64,000 nt of DNA. Source: Notospermus geniculatus. Taxonomy: Eukaryota; Nemertea; Pilidiophora; Heteronemertea; Lineidae. Both the position numbers and the translations under genes were made by a program. The notes under the pieces are model-generated. The model made no database searches and had not been told where the DNA came from. It saw only the letters and a program-made list of their open reading frames with translations. Positions 20,850 to 32,097 of this stretch are shown here, piece after piece. The stretch's first letter is position 1. Each line of letters opens with the position of its first letter. The DNA is taken from positions 167,638-231,637 of the forward strand of contig NMRB01000622.1 in NCBI GenBank assembly GCA_002633025.1, in the 5' to 3' direction.

Positions 20850-23800
20850 GGGAACTTCTTCACCAAATCACGGACGCAAACGCAAAACACCTCATCACAT
20901 CTGCCAGTTCTTTAAAGGCTGCACAGGAAGCAGCCGAGAGTTATGGCAATTTAAAGGTTTGTGGGAAACTTTTTCGCGTGTGCTCTGCTTTGCCACTCGA
21001 GTAGCGAATCTGAACATACTCGAGTTCGACACCTGGAGGTCACCTCATAACGTGCTGAACGAACCCCATGGCAGTTGTCAGGGGCCTTATCCACGAAGGT
21101 GTCGTAACCCTACCGGATGCATAAAATATCGTTCATCTGCTGGCAAACTATTACGGAGGTTTAGAAATCAAACGATAAACGTAAACGTGTACGGCAAAGT
21201 TATTTTTGTACCGAAAATGCAATATAAAATCTGGTTAATGTGTAGTATGAAAAATAACGTTGTCCTAAAGTTTACGTTTATCGTTTGAGTTCTAAACCTC
21301 CCTATTGTTTAATGTCAACCAGACAAAATTTGCGTGCGTATAGTACGAATCGACTGCGCCATTTCTACATATACAGCCTTTGACATAAGTTTATCTACAT
21401 GTACTCCTGATACCTTAAATATTTCAAATACTAGTGGGCCAATTTTGACACGGTTTGTTCGATATGAAAATACATCTTGTTGGTCATATATCTGCATCAA
21501 AATTTTGGAAATTTGGAAATATAAAAATTATGTAACTTTTATTATGTAATTTTTTGTGACTTTTGTTAAAGTTGTGATCGAGTGGTAGTTTCTAAGGATT
21601 TTGAGCTTTGTTTCATCAAAATCTGTTGAGTGATTGGTCAGATATTTGAAATTATCAAAGTTTCGATAATTTGAGAATTTTCAATTTTTCACAATTTTTT
21701 TATATCGGTAGACAGAGCTCACCTAAAAACGTAAAAGTAATAAGTTTTGGAACTTTTAGCCGAAACTGGTTATAAGTTAAGAATGTTTTTCAAAATATCA
21801 ACATTTTGATACTTGAAAAAAATGTAATATTTCTGCCCGCTTAACGCAAAAAGTTCCAAAATTTTGTAAACCCATACAGTATTCTGAGGTTACATGTAGC
21901 TTTATCTAATGGCATTAAAATTTCCCCCAAAGCACAAAAATCTTATATTATCAAAATTTTGATAATCTCAAATATCTCAGCAACCACTCAACATAATTTG
22001 ATGAAACAAAGCCCAAAATCCTTAGAAAGTTCCACTCTATCAAAACCGCAACAAAAATCACAATAAAATTACATAATAAAAATGTTGATTTTTAGTTTTT
22101 TTCTGATGACCTATTACATAGTTATGTTATTTCTAAATTTCCCAAATTTTGATGCAGAAATGTATGACCAACAAGATGTAGTATTTGAAATATTCAAGGT
22201 ATCAGGTGTAGATAAAATTATGCCAAAGGCTACATACATCTAAAAATATGGAAGAAATATTTTTTTAATTTAAGGAAATGTATGTGATCGGGGAGAATCC
22301 TCCACCTGGCTTTAGACCGTTCAGTGACCTTCTCAAGGATGACGGCAGCTTGTTTCCTGATGAGTTGACCTGTGACCCCCATGACGTCGTCGTCTTACCT
22401 TATTCCAGCGGCACGACTGGACTACCGAAGGGCGTGATGATAACACATAACAACTTTATATCGAATGTGACCCAAGTATTGTGAGTTGGTGGCAATATCC
22501 CAGTAAAGCCTGGGTCACAAATCCACCGGGCCCCGTACGATTTTCCCCACCCAGCGGCTTGCCGTGGATTTTAGAGACAGTACGGGTCCATTACGATTTT
22601 CATTTTCATTTTCATGTTCATTTCTATGGTTTTCATTCCCCGGGCCTGAGGGGCAATCTGTCTGTTTTTACTCGCCGTACGGGCCCCAGAGAGTGGATAT
22701 GTGACGGGGGCTTACTACAAAGCTTTCAGCCACCGGGGGCATGGGTATGATTCGTAGGGCTGCATTTAGGTCTAGGTTTGATTCACGGAGACGATTGGGT
22801 GCGGTAAAGCTAGGAATCCACCATTGATTTTCAAGCTGATTTAGCGTTGCGACTTCAACTGGGTTGCGTTGCAACTGGGCCCTCGATCGCCGTAGTGGAC
22901 TCGCTAGGTTTCCACCAATGGCGAAGATGTGGTCAATTTCAGTCGGCATTCGGTCGGAGACCGGTGTATCAGTTCCTTGCGATCGTATTCAATCGCAGGT
23001 AGCAGGTTACAAAGCAGGTCGCAACGCAGAAAATCAGCAGTGGATTCCTAGCTTTAAGCTGCCCATACACGATCAATATTATTGCACAATGTGGGGCCCA
23101 AAAATAGGGGTATGTGCTTCTGGCATGATGGGTAGGAGAAAGATTGGCAATAATATTGCCCATTTGATCCTCATATTGTGCAATAATATTGATCGTGTAT
23201 GGGCTGCTTAAGGCATACCTCCCTCATTTGAAATGCGACCTATCAATACCATGAACAATGAAGTTGCTGCTGATTTTCTGCGTTGCGACTTGCTTTGCAA
23301 CCGGCTACGATTGCAAAGAACTGATACACGTGTAATAGAATCTAATGTCCCTCGATATGTGATGTCCCCCAACAATAGCCAAACCTACAGTCCCGTGGTG
23401 AGTCTATATAGCCGTGGTTACACTGCCGGTTTTTTTGCCGTCACACCTATCTATGAATTGCCGGGCTTCAAGATCCCCGTGTCTGAAAAACACGGGTTTT
23501 TGGAACACGACAAGCTTGCCGTGCTGTTCGAAATCCCCGTGTTTTCGTTAGTTGTTAGAACGGCTACAGATAGCGCAGCCATTAAGTGACGTCGTTTTCG
23601 CGCCTCCAACAATGTGTGCCAATACAGAAATGATCGAGTAGTCAGTGCATGCAGCGCAACTGTCGCCGGGCTACTTAACTACAATGTAGTAGTGTGACCT
23701 CTCGCCGGGTTTTTCGTATAGCCTAAACACGGATTTGACATGGGTCTGGAAAACACGGGTATTTTCAACAGGTGTAACCTAAGCTTATCATTTTAAAAGG

Positions 23801-26064
23801 ACAAGTCATACAACCTTCAACTTTTTACTCCCATGTGCCAGGTCAGAAAAAACATTAATTAACCACACCACGGATGACTGCTACTTGGGATTCATGCCTT
23901 TTTTCCACATCTATGGCATGGTGACTTTCCTTGGTTACGTATTTCTGGTGGGTGCAAAAGTCGTCACTTTCCCGTCGTTCGAAGCTGAACTGTTCATTCG
24001 TTCCATCGAAGAATATAAAGTAAGTGTTTAATTGTAGCATATCGCAAATGCTGTAGACTTACCCCAGGCGCGTGTCCAGGATTTCGAGCAGAGGGGGTCC
24101 AGGGGATCGAGAGTCGTCGAAGGTGAAGCCGGAGGGGAGCGCGAGGGCGAGGGTGTCCCCCCTCGCGTAGGAAATTTTGTAAAATGTGCACACCGAAGAC
24201 GCCATTTCCCATCATTTCAGCTATGAACATGTCTTCACTGGGTGAACCTGGTCGGATCCGCCACACCCAAGAATGGATAGCAGATGGGCTTACTAATGCA
24301 TATATGTAACAGAACTATAGTGGGTACTACATATACATGTATATCAGAGCAGGGGTCCAAAGTTTCGAGAACCCGCTAAACCCCACACCTACTTGCCCCT
24401 CTCCGTGTCATTTATGCTCGCTTGAAGTGATACGCGTAAAAAAAATTATGGCCTGCGCTAGCGGGCGGGGGGGGGACCCCCTGGACCCCCTCTGGTCACG
24501 CGCCTGAACCCTAATATTAATATTAATAAGGATACTATTAATAAGTATCCTATTAGGATACTATTAATAAGTAGTTTCCTTATTAATATTTTCCTTATTA
24601 ATTTTTCCTTATTTTCCTTTATCAAACGATAAACGTAAACGTTAACGACAACGTTATTTTTTCCGAAAATGCAATATAAAATCTGTGTAGTATGAAAAAT
24701 GACGTTGTCGTGAAGTTAACGTTTATCGTTTGATTTCTAAACCTCCGTTTTATCAACAGGCAACCGTACTACATATCGTGCCTCCTATTGGACTTCTCCT
24801 TGCCAAGCATTCATTGGTTGACAGTATTGATCACAGCAGTGTGAGAGAGATTTTCTGTGGTGCTGCGGCAATGGGACCAGAAACGGAAGACACGATTAGG
24901 CAAAGACTTGGGGTGATATTAAGACAGGGGTATGGCCTAACGGAGACCAGCCCAGTAGCTACGATATGCCCAACAACAACGGACCCCGTCCTTAAACGAG
25001 GATCTGTTGGGGTCTTGATTCCTGGAACAGAGGCAAAGGTGATCAAAATCGAAATGTTATAAACACACTGCACAAAAGTATTGCAAAATCGTTTTTTTTC
25101 TGGATTTCTCTTGCCTTTACTACTTTTACATCTACATGTATTTTCCAATATATCGATATATGGGGGGGGGGGNCCGTATTTGATATTATCTAAAAATATC
25201 AAAAACTGAAAAAGTGAGAGTCTGCATGAGATTCCACTGCTGATGAAAAGCTGTCATACCATGCGTCTCAGCCAGGCCAGTTTCATCCAATGAAAGACCA
25301 CAGTTATCAAGAAAACTGAACTTTTCCAAAAAACCCGATTTTTGACAAAATTGATCAAATGATGCGTATTTTCAGCGCAATTTTTTCACAGTTGTGAATG
25401 AATTTCGGCTTTCTTCATTTTGTAAAAATTTGGAAGTCATGCTCTTCAAAATTTTCGATATACCAGATGGGTGATATTTTGATATTCTGATATTTTCATG
25501 ATAAATCCACTTTTCCTTAAAACCTTTCGAACCAATAGGTTTATAACACCTCAAAGTATCGCATCCACATTTGGGAATCAAACATTAATGACTGACTACC
25601 GAGAAATTAAGAAAAACATATGTTGCAATACTTTTGTGCAGTGTACAATCGCGGTCAGAAGTTATTAACCACCGGATATTAGTAAATTACTCCGTGATCC
25701 CCCATATTTTTTCACCAAATGAATTTTTGTAGCATGGTAGTTAGATCATTTGTCCATCATTTGATCTGATCAATTGGCTGACTTTGGTTTTACAGTTGTT
25801 CGAAATTTTCCGGTCAGATTGAGATAGGCCTATTCGGAAACGCCGCAATTCCTGAAAAATTTCACATGGAAAATCTTTCGTGCAAGAGACTGATTTCTGT
25901 GTGGTTACTTTCTTTATAGGTTCGAGATATCGAGACAGATGAACTCCTCGGCCCAAACAAGACGGGTGAACTTTGCTTCAGAGGTGCGCTTGTCATGAAA
26001 GGGTATTTGAACAATCCAGAGGCCACGAAGAATTGTATTGAAGAAGGTGGTTGGTTGAGAACAG
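20850..26064 (+). CDS. acyl-CoA synthetase / 4-coumarate-CoA-ligase-like, five internal exons
   Basis: ANL-superfamily enzymes activate a carboxylate with ATP and pass it to CoA. Exons by splice sites and phase: 20850-20956, 22275-22480, 23842-24019, 24760-25038, 25920-26064. They encode [16 protein letters not shown], the AMP-binding P-loop [18 protein letters not shown], the [10 protein letters not shown] segment, [31 protein letters not shown], and end at EEGGWLRTG. The next residues expected are the GD-x-GYYDEDG hinge region. No such exon exists on the plus strand downstream; it lies on the minus strand at 30240-30322 with the complementary phase. The exon(s) for the N-terminal about 100-130 residues were not found. 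It could be a 4CL/luciferase-like acyl-CoA synthetase; substrate is not predictable. Confidence 0.88.
21153..21301. mobile_element. foldback MITE, AAACGATAAACGTAAACG family, copy 1
   Basis: Arms GGAGGTTTAGAAATCAAACG and inverse. A second copy is at 24629-24747, just before a 4CL exon. Confidence 0.7.
21357..22243. mobile_element. foldback element with long TIRs
   Basis: The left end (CTACATATACAGCCTTTGAC) and its diverged inverse near 22225 (GCCAAAGGCTACATAC) enclose AT-rich sequence with repeated ATTATCAAAATTTTGATAAT. It lies in an intron of the 4CL-like gene. Confidence 0.65.
22805..23056. mobile_element. foldback element, AAAGCTAGGAATCCACC ends
   Basis: Left arm AGCTAGGAATCCACCATTGA pairs with right arm near TGGATTCCTAGCT. 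GCGTTGCGACTT and its inverse lie further in. Confidence 0.65.
23055..23211. mobile_element. foldback MITE, GCCCATACAC family, copy 2
   Basis: Same family as 17601-17760, inserted directly against the right end of the preceding element. Arms run GCCCATACACGATCAATATT to its inverse. Confidence 0.8.
23409..23787. mobile_element. foldback element, TAGCCGTGGTTACAC ends
   Basis: GCCGTGGTTACAC at the left and GGTGTAACCTA at the right, with internal AACACGGG/CCCGTGTT pairs. Related in its ends to 10573-10954. Confidence 0.5.
24065..24506. repeat. inverted repeat, CAGGCGCGTG ends
   Basis: CAGGCGCGTGTCCAGG near 24067 pairs with TCTGGTCACGCGCCTG near 24491, with GGGGGTCCAGGGG and its inverse just inside. 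Intronic. Confidence 0.5.
24629..24747. mobile_element. foldback MITE, AAACGATAAACGTAAACG family, copy 2
   Basis: Same family as 21153-21301. AT-rich low-complexity sequence (repeated ATTAATAAG) precedes it at 24510-24620. Confidence 0.7.
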
Positions 26065-26201
26065 GTACATGTTGTCGCAAAGCGCGACGGGAATCGGTCA
26101 CGAGTGATCTTGCGTAATCGGGAACTTCTATCGTGGTCATTTCGAATGAGGATCTCGGCCGTAGCGTTCGGTCTCTCTCCGGGCTCTGTTCAGTACAGTA
26201 C

Positions 26202-27300
26202 TAAGGCCCGTATTCCAGAACCGACCTTAAGGGATAAGGAATTCCTCAACTCATAAAAGGAGGCCTTATCCTATTCCAGAACCGACCTTTATTTTACATT
26301 CAGGTTGACCTGAACTCTCTTCCTTTCGGAAGGAAATGGCATATTCTTGAACGTGCCTGTAGTAAAGGAATTCCTTTATAATGTGTAAGGTCGACCTGTA
26401 TTTCTAAGGAAGGTGGTGAGTATCCTTAAGAGGTGTCCTTCACAGCACAGTAGTCATTTCGTCTCTGACTTTCAAAGATGATGGTTGATCAGTTGGTTGA
26501 TTCTCTGAAATACGTATGAGGCAAGCATTCTGGGGACCTTCAAGAGGCCATGGGACCTCTATGTGCACTCTCCTAACATTTTGAAAATATCGTGAGATTC
26601 AATACAGTGGGGCTTTAAAGAGGAGTACAGAAGTACGATATCATCCCTGTTCAGAACAGGTTTCCAATTTGAAGGGGTTAGAATCACCGACAGCTTAAGA
26701 AAAATGCTTACCAGTGTGAAAATGATAGCAGGTGTGAAGGGAAAGAATGTCCTAGGAAAACTGTCCAGGGAACAAAAGATCCAATTGTTACATTCTAATC
26801 TCTGACAATTGGTTTCTATACGCATGCCGCTTATTCCGTCATTCAACAATAGAAGTGGACACTTTTTACAGGGGGACACTTTTTACTGCTACACCGACAT
26901 CGTCGTCGTAGCTGTTCTCGAGTGGCTGTAGTATATAGAGATTCTTTTCAAAGTGATGCAACCTGCTGGGAAAGCTCATCGGTCTTGGAAGATGAATCCA
27001 TTGTTCCTCCTCCCGTCCTTCATAAAAAAGGCAGGTGCATTCATGCGTGGTACTCAGTTTCAACCCTCTCAGGCCAACCTTTAACCATAAGGAATTCCTT
27101 TGTGCGTATAAAGGAACTCCTTTATGCGCAAGGAATTCCTTTAAGGCTTAGGAATTCCTTAGCAAAGGAACTGCTAAAGGAAGGTTCTGGAATATAAATT
27201 ATCTGAGTTCTCCTTACAGAAGGAATTCCTTACTAAAGTCCACCTTGCGAAAGGCCGGCCTTATGCCCGAATAAAGGACGGTTCTGGAATACGGGCCTAA
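26202..27300. mobile_element. 1.1-kb TIR element, GGCCCGTATTCCAGAACCG ends
   Basis: Ends GGCCCGTATTCCAGAACCG and CGGTTCTGGAATACGGGCC, flanked on both sides by TAA. The interior holds many AAGGAATTCCTT palindromes. No transposase ORF is evident. It lies directly after the last plus-strand 4CL exon. Confidence 0.75.
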
Positions 27301-27354
27301 GTCTTCCCTACCTATTTCCCGTGAATTTATGCTCATCGTGTGGTGCGACAGCTA

Positions 27355-27430
27355 TGGCATGGTTGTCGCAAACCGCGCTGGGAATCGAACCCGGATCTCC
27401 CACATGCAAGGCAGCCGTTCTTCCATCCAG
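27355..27430 (-). repeat. tRNA-derived SINE segment
   Basis: The reverse complement contains GATCCGGGTTCGATTCCCAG (B box) after a poor A-box region. A TGTTGTCGCAAA word at its side recurs near 26070. Confidence 0.4.
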
Positions 27431-27445
27431 CCGAAAGTCCTTGCG

Positions 27446-27592
27446 TTAGGCCTGCTTTCCATTGTCGCGTTTCCGTGCGCGGAAACGCTCGAAAGCATTG
27501 TTTGTTTCCGCTTCGTTGTCACGGCGCAGAAAAAAACAATGGTTTCTAGCGTTTCCGCGCACGGAAACGCGCCAATGGAAAGCAGGCCTTAA
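27446..27592. mobile_element. foldback MITE, GGCCTGCTTTCCATTG ends
   Basis: Near-perfect arms including CGTTTCCGTGCGCGGAAACG, which is itself palindromic. Flanked by TTA on both sides. Confidence 0.8.
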
Positions 27593-27742
27593 GGCCTGTT
27601 TCCACTACAGTGGTTTCCGCAGTGGTTCACAGGCATTGGGACAATCAACAGGCTATGTATTGTTAAACCATCGAAGGATTATCCAAACCCCTGTGAAAAA
27701 CGCACCGCTCGCCGCAAAATCGCTCTAGTGGAAACAGGCCTT
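27590..27742. mobile_element. foldback MITE, AGGCCTGTTTCCACTA ends
   Basis: Starts where the previous element ends. AGGCCTGTTTCCACTA pairs with TAGTGGAAACAGGCCT. The interior is unlike its neighbour. Confidence 0.7.
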
Positions 27743-29162
27743 CCAGCATGGCGCACACCTGCGATTTTTCGTGCGATTTTTTAGGAGACTGCCCTTCCGA
27801 CTGCTGGAGCGACTGGAGATTTGCAGGATTTGTCGCCTAGTCTGCAGCAGATCGTTGCACCAAGCGACCAGTCACTGTGGTCGCCCGATTAATCATATCT
27901 GTCGCTTCAGTGGTCTTTACATTGTGAGAGGAGCGAGACCAAAGCCCTGTTAAAGGGAGACTCCACTCAATGTAAGCTTTTGAATTTTTATCAATCCATG
28001 GAGACTAATGCCATGAATTGTTATGTCACTAGTGTCAATAGGCTGACGACCTTTGTAGGCTAGTGAATGAGCTAATACTGTGACTGCCTCGGCCTATTGG
28101 TTGTTCCTTCATAAATATGCATTGAGCACACATGACATCATGTGTGCTCTGCTATGGTCCCCTTGGGATTCAATTAAAATACTTAAAATGATGAGTTTGC
28201 TGATTTTTAGGCTTGCCCGCGCATGCGTGGCAAGCCTATTTCGAAGGAGGGGGGACCGAGCATTCTTCTGAGCAGCGTTCGCCATATAACATCGTCGATG
28301 ACGAAGACGGCAGAATGGCTGCACTCGTGCGTGGGAGAGTGGCCTTGGCGAGGACATTATCATAATTAATAATACCGCGACCACTCTCGCCCCAATTTCC
28401 TTTGTCACTTGACTGACAATATTCCATACATGTCTACAATCCTGAATAAATAATATTCCATCGAAATATCGCAAAATAATAATCAGGTAGGCCTAATCAG
28501 TACAATCAGAAATATATGTCTGGTACAATGCGTCAAACGCAGCCGCCGAAAAATGCGAACGCAATTTCAATGTTTACACAATATGACTCTCTGACGCCGT
28601 CAGCGGATATTTAGGAGAATTTTCTTTTTTTATCAGGTCCTTGTAGTCAGACCTTATTTTTGTACTTCAGGCAAAATCTTTTCCTCAAAATCTACGAAAT
28701 CAGTATTGTCCAGACTCACTTTTGACGCTAGCGTCTGACGCTGAAGTTCAGCTTCGGCCAACTCAGAAATTTTGACGCGCGATGACGCTCCGTGACGCTG
28801 GACGTTGACGCTCGTGAATTTGACGCCGCACTGTAAACCCAGCAGGCAAGTCGCTTTGGCTGACGACGTCACGCAACGTCACTCAGCGACTGACGTCGGC
28901 GGCCGACGTCAGAAGTGTAAACGCGGCTTTACGCGAAAAATGAAGATAGCAGAAAGATACCGGCAAGAAAGACAAGTTAATTGATGTACATGTATGGTAT
29001 GTTGAATTTGACCCAGCCGTTGCGGAGATATCGGCTGAAAACCTCGCGCCACTGGGATTTGGAATGAACAGTAGTTTTCTCCAGTTACACAAGTGTGATG
29101 TACATGTACGCTAGGTTTAATATCTCTAATGGAAAGCAACAGCCATTCTAATGTAGTATTAC
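27743..29162. other. intergenic/intronic, no exon recognised
   Basis: Contains GACGCT-rich repeats at 28690-28930 ending GTGTAAACGCGGC, and a 26-base hairpin at 28126-28151 (GAGCACACATGA and inverse). A segment near 27953 (AAAGGGAGACTCCACTCA) recurs near 32100. Confidence 0.5.
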
Positions 29163-30322
29163 CTTCGACAAATTTGATTACATCGTCCTCTGTCGTGACG
29201 GCGTTTGGCTTCTTGACCACGAATGCTAGAGGTAACTCTCCGGCATCTTCGCTTGGTTTTCCCACTACACCCACATCCAATACACCAGGCATGGTCAGAA
29301 TGAGCTCTTCCAGTTCTGCCGGTGCTACCTTAAAGTCAATAAAGAGGTTGTATTTTTTTATGGGGAAAGGAAATATGATTTGATTCAGAATTCGGTGCTT
29401 TTTTAATGCTGATGACACAAAGACAAAATCATCAGGCAAGCGTCATTCAAGTACCGGTATTACATATGGAAAATTTTCGAATTTTTTGACCCCCCCCCCG
29501 TACGCATGGCATACACATGTATGAAGCCCCTCCCCCTATACAGCAAACGCTAAAAGTGTTAAATGACAATATACATGTACAAGGTTCCAGCTACCACATT
29601 ACAAAACATGAGGTGCTATTCTGATTACTGTCGATACATTGAAGAATCTTCTGAAATGCGAATATACATTTGAAACTATGTTCTTGCAGTGGTATCTGGT
29701 GAACAATATGTTCTTTTTGCTTAGAATTGTTTATCCGCACGGTTTTGTACTGTTCTTTACTGAAAAATAGGTTGGTACAATGGAATCTGATGGTGGTTGA
29801 TTACAGTGGATACTTCTTGACACCTGTTACCTCCTGATTCTGAAATATACCTGCCACGAAATTTCTGACTCAACAAACTTTGACTCGTCTGACTGTATGC
29901 CTCCTCTAAGAAAAAAACCCCAGCACACTACATGTATGTTTTGTAATGATAAGCGTTTGCAGCAATTTGCTACTACATTTGTTTCTAAATTGGCTCCTAA
30001 AAACGCCATTTGCTACAATTTTCTAAAAAATCACAATGTTTTTTTTGAGAATTCACTCTGTAGTGTTGATCAAGATGACATTTCGGCCCCCATCGATTTA
30101 TAAAAGGTGCGTATACAAAATTGCATACACACAGCAGATGACCCCCCCCCCCACAGCTGGGTATGTAATAGTGAATGATCCTCAAAATGAGACGTGTGGC
30201 AGACGTTGTTGGAATCAAGTGAAAAAGAACACGACTTACCTGGAATCCTTTATACTTGATCAGTTCTTTCAGTCGTTCCACAAAAAAGAAGTAACCATCT
30301 TCATCATAGTAGCCTATGTCAC
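29163..30322 (-). CDS. 4CL-like acyl-CoA synthetase, two penultimate exons
   Basis: Minus-strand exon 30322-30240 (acceptor TTTCTTTAAG, donor GTAAGT) encodes [17 protein letters not shown] followed by [10 protein letters not shown], the hinge and A8 motif of ANL enzymes. Exon 29328-29163 (acceptor GACTTTAAG, donor GTAATA) encodes [16 protein letters not shown]...[19 protein letters not shown] and ends in VIKFVE. Phases: the first exon accepts one base from upstream, as delivered by plus-strand exon 25920-26064; the second leaves one base, as required by the terminal exon at 13480-13359. Together the three minus exons complete the protein that the five plus exons begin. No minus-strand copies of the upstream exons are seen between 30.3 and 35.6 kb. 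Confidence 0.85.
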
Positions 30323-30334
30323 CTTAAAGAAAAT

Positions 30335-30545
30335 GTATCACGACTTAATGGATGTTTACATCATGTTATTTGTACATTTTGGGACAGGCCAGCCCACCAG
30401 ATTGAATACTTTTGGTGTCAAAAGAATTTTTAGAGGGGCACGCCACCAACAAATTACTCATAAGACAATAAAACACTGGACATAAATATACAAAATGTAA
30501 ATAAACAATGATTTCCATGACCCCAAAAAATACCTGTGGTACATG
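30335..30545. mobile_element. second copy of the 16.3-kb MITE
   Basis: Shares AGGGGCACGCCACCAACAA and AAAATGTAAATAAACAATGA with 16260-16535. The terminal repeats are more decayed. Confidence 0.6.
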
Positions 30546-30789
30546 TATATACCGTATGTATATGACAGATTAGTACACAAAACTTTTGTTCTTACATGTA
30601 TAGAAACATCTTCCCATATACAGCCTAGGTCACACTGTGGCGATTTTGGCGGGCGAATCCCCGCGAATTAGAATGAAATGGACCATGGACCATGTGCTCA
30701 CACCTTTGGACATAATGTTGTAATGACAGGGAGAGGTATGTTCATGGTCCATCGACCATTTCGTTTTAGTTCGCGGTGATTCGCCCGCC

Positions 30790-32065
30790 TAAAGCCTAGT
30801 TTATACTTCGACGCACGACCATCGGCGTCCGACGCACGATCAAAATCTGGACGCCGACATCATGAAGTAGGCTTATAGCCTAGTTTATACTTCGACGCAA
30901 GACCATCGGCGTCCGACGCACGATCAAAATCTGTACGCCGACATAAGCCTACTTCATTAGGTCGGCGTCCAGATTTTGATCGCGCGTCGGACGCCGATGG
31001 TCGTGCGTCGAAGTATAAACTAGGCCTAAAGCCTAGTTCATACTTCGACGCACGACCATCGCTGGCGACCAACGCGCGATCTTGCGTTCGACGCCGAGCC
31101 CGTCGTGCGATTTGGTCGGCGTCCGATCGCGAGGCTGTAATAAGAAATAAAATAACTTGTCGGATTATACGCACTATGTTCAAATTTATTTTTACACGAC
31201 GTTTCGCGTGTACTTCGACACGCGTCTTCAGGTGAAATGGGCAAAATGACTGAACGTTAGAGTACGGCGTCAGTACGTTTTGCCCATTTCACCTGAAGAC
31301 GCGTGTCGAAGTACACGCGAAACGTCGTGTAAAAACAAATTTGAACATAGTGCGTATAATCCGACAAGTTATTTTATTTCTAATTACAAATCGCCTATGA
31401 AATGCCACTCAAAGAAGAGGCTGTAATACTTGAGTCATTTCATAACGGGTCAGCCGTCACTAAAGTACGCTGGACTCTAAATCAATTCCGCGAAGTCGGC
31501 GTCCACATTTGGTCGTGCGTCGGACGCCGAAGGGTTTGCGTCGAAGTATAAACTAGGCTTAAAGCCTAGTTTATACTTCGACGCAAGACCATCGGCGTCC
31601 GACGCACGATCAAAATCTGTACGCCGACATAAGCCTACTTCATTAGGTCGGCGTCCAGATTTTGATCGCGCGTCGGACGCCGATGGTCGTGCGTCGAAGT
31701 ATAAACTAGGCCTAAGGGTGAGTTTATACTTCGACGCAGGACCATCGGCGTCCGACGCCCGATCAAAATCTGTATGCAGACACCATTAGGTCGGCGTCCA
31801 GATTTTGATCGTGCGTCGGACGCCGATGGTCCTGCGTCGAAGTATAAACTAGGCTTAAGAGTGAGTTTATACTTCGACGCAGGACCATCGGCGTCCGACG
31901 CCCGATCAAAATCTGTATGCAGACACCATTAGGTCGGCGTCCAGATTTTGATCGTGCGTCGGACGCCGATGGTCCTGCGTCGAAGTATAAACTAGGCTTA
32001 TTTCGGAGTACAGATTTTGATCGCGCGTCGGACGCCGATGGTCGTGCGTCGAAGTATAAACTATA
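30790..32065. repeat. array of AGCCTAGTTTATACTTCGACGC palindromic MITEs
   Basis: At least four palindromic units of about 140-160 bases (30790-31030, 31557-31712, 31715-31857, 31858-32000) plus half units. Each runs CCTAGTTTATACTTCGACGC to its inverse and contains ATCGGCGTCCGACG. Junctions are TAA/TTA. The array is interrupted at 31143-31381. Confidence 0.8.
31143..31381. mobile_element. near-perfect 239-base hairpin element
   Basis: The arms start AGAAATAAAATAACTTGTCG and include GACGTTTCGCGTGTACTTCG. They are almost identical over about 105 bases with a short loop near 31240-31270. Flanked by TAAT-like sequence. It is inserted in the palindrome array. Confidence 0.8.
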
Positions 32066-32097
32066 GGCTTAAGTCGCCACAGTGTGACCTAGGCTTA

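Larger units (their letters stand above)
30622..32097. mobile_element. nested foldback complex (outer element)
   Basis: Outer ends GCCTAGGTCACACTGTGGCG (30625) and CGCCACAGTGTGACCTAGGC (32073-32093) pair. Inside the left arm is GGCGGGCGAATC, matched by GATTCGCCCGCC near 30780. Between that and the right end lies an array of a different palindromic family, so the outer element was a target for later insertions. Confidence 0.75.

Noticed and set aside
20830-21288. 152-codon ORF starting MGVDFF
   Set aside because: Overlaps the real 4CL exon in a different frame and runs into a foldback MITE.
13359-30322. Two complete, separate 4CL paralogues
   Set aside because: No protein segment is present twice; the plus and minus exons are complementary parts in matching phase.
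30860-31183. 107-codon minus-strand ORF rich in RRAR and SDAR
   Set aside because: Lies wholly within the palindromic MITE array.
30790-32065. CRISPR-like regularly spaced repeats
   Set aside because: The units are palindromic transposon copies with TTA/TAA junctions in a eukaryotic genome; there are no unique spacers.
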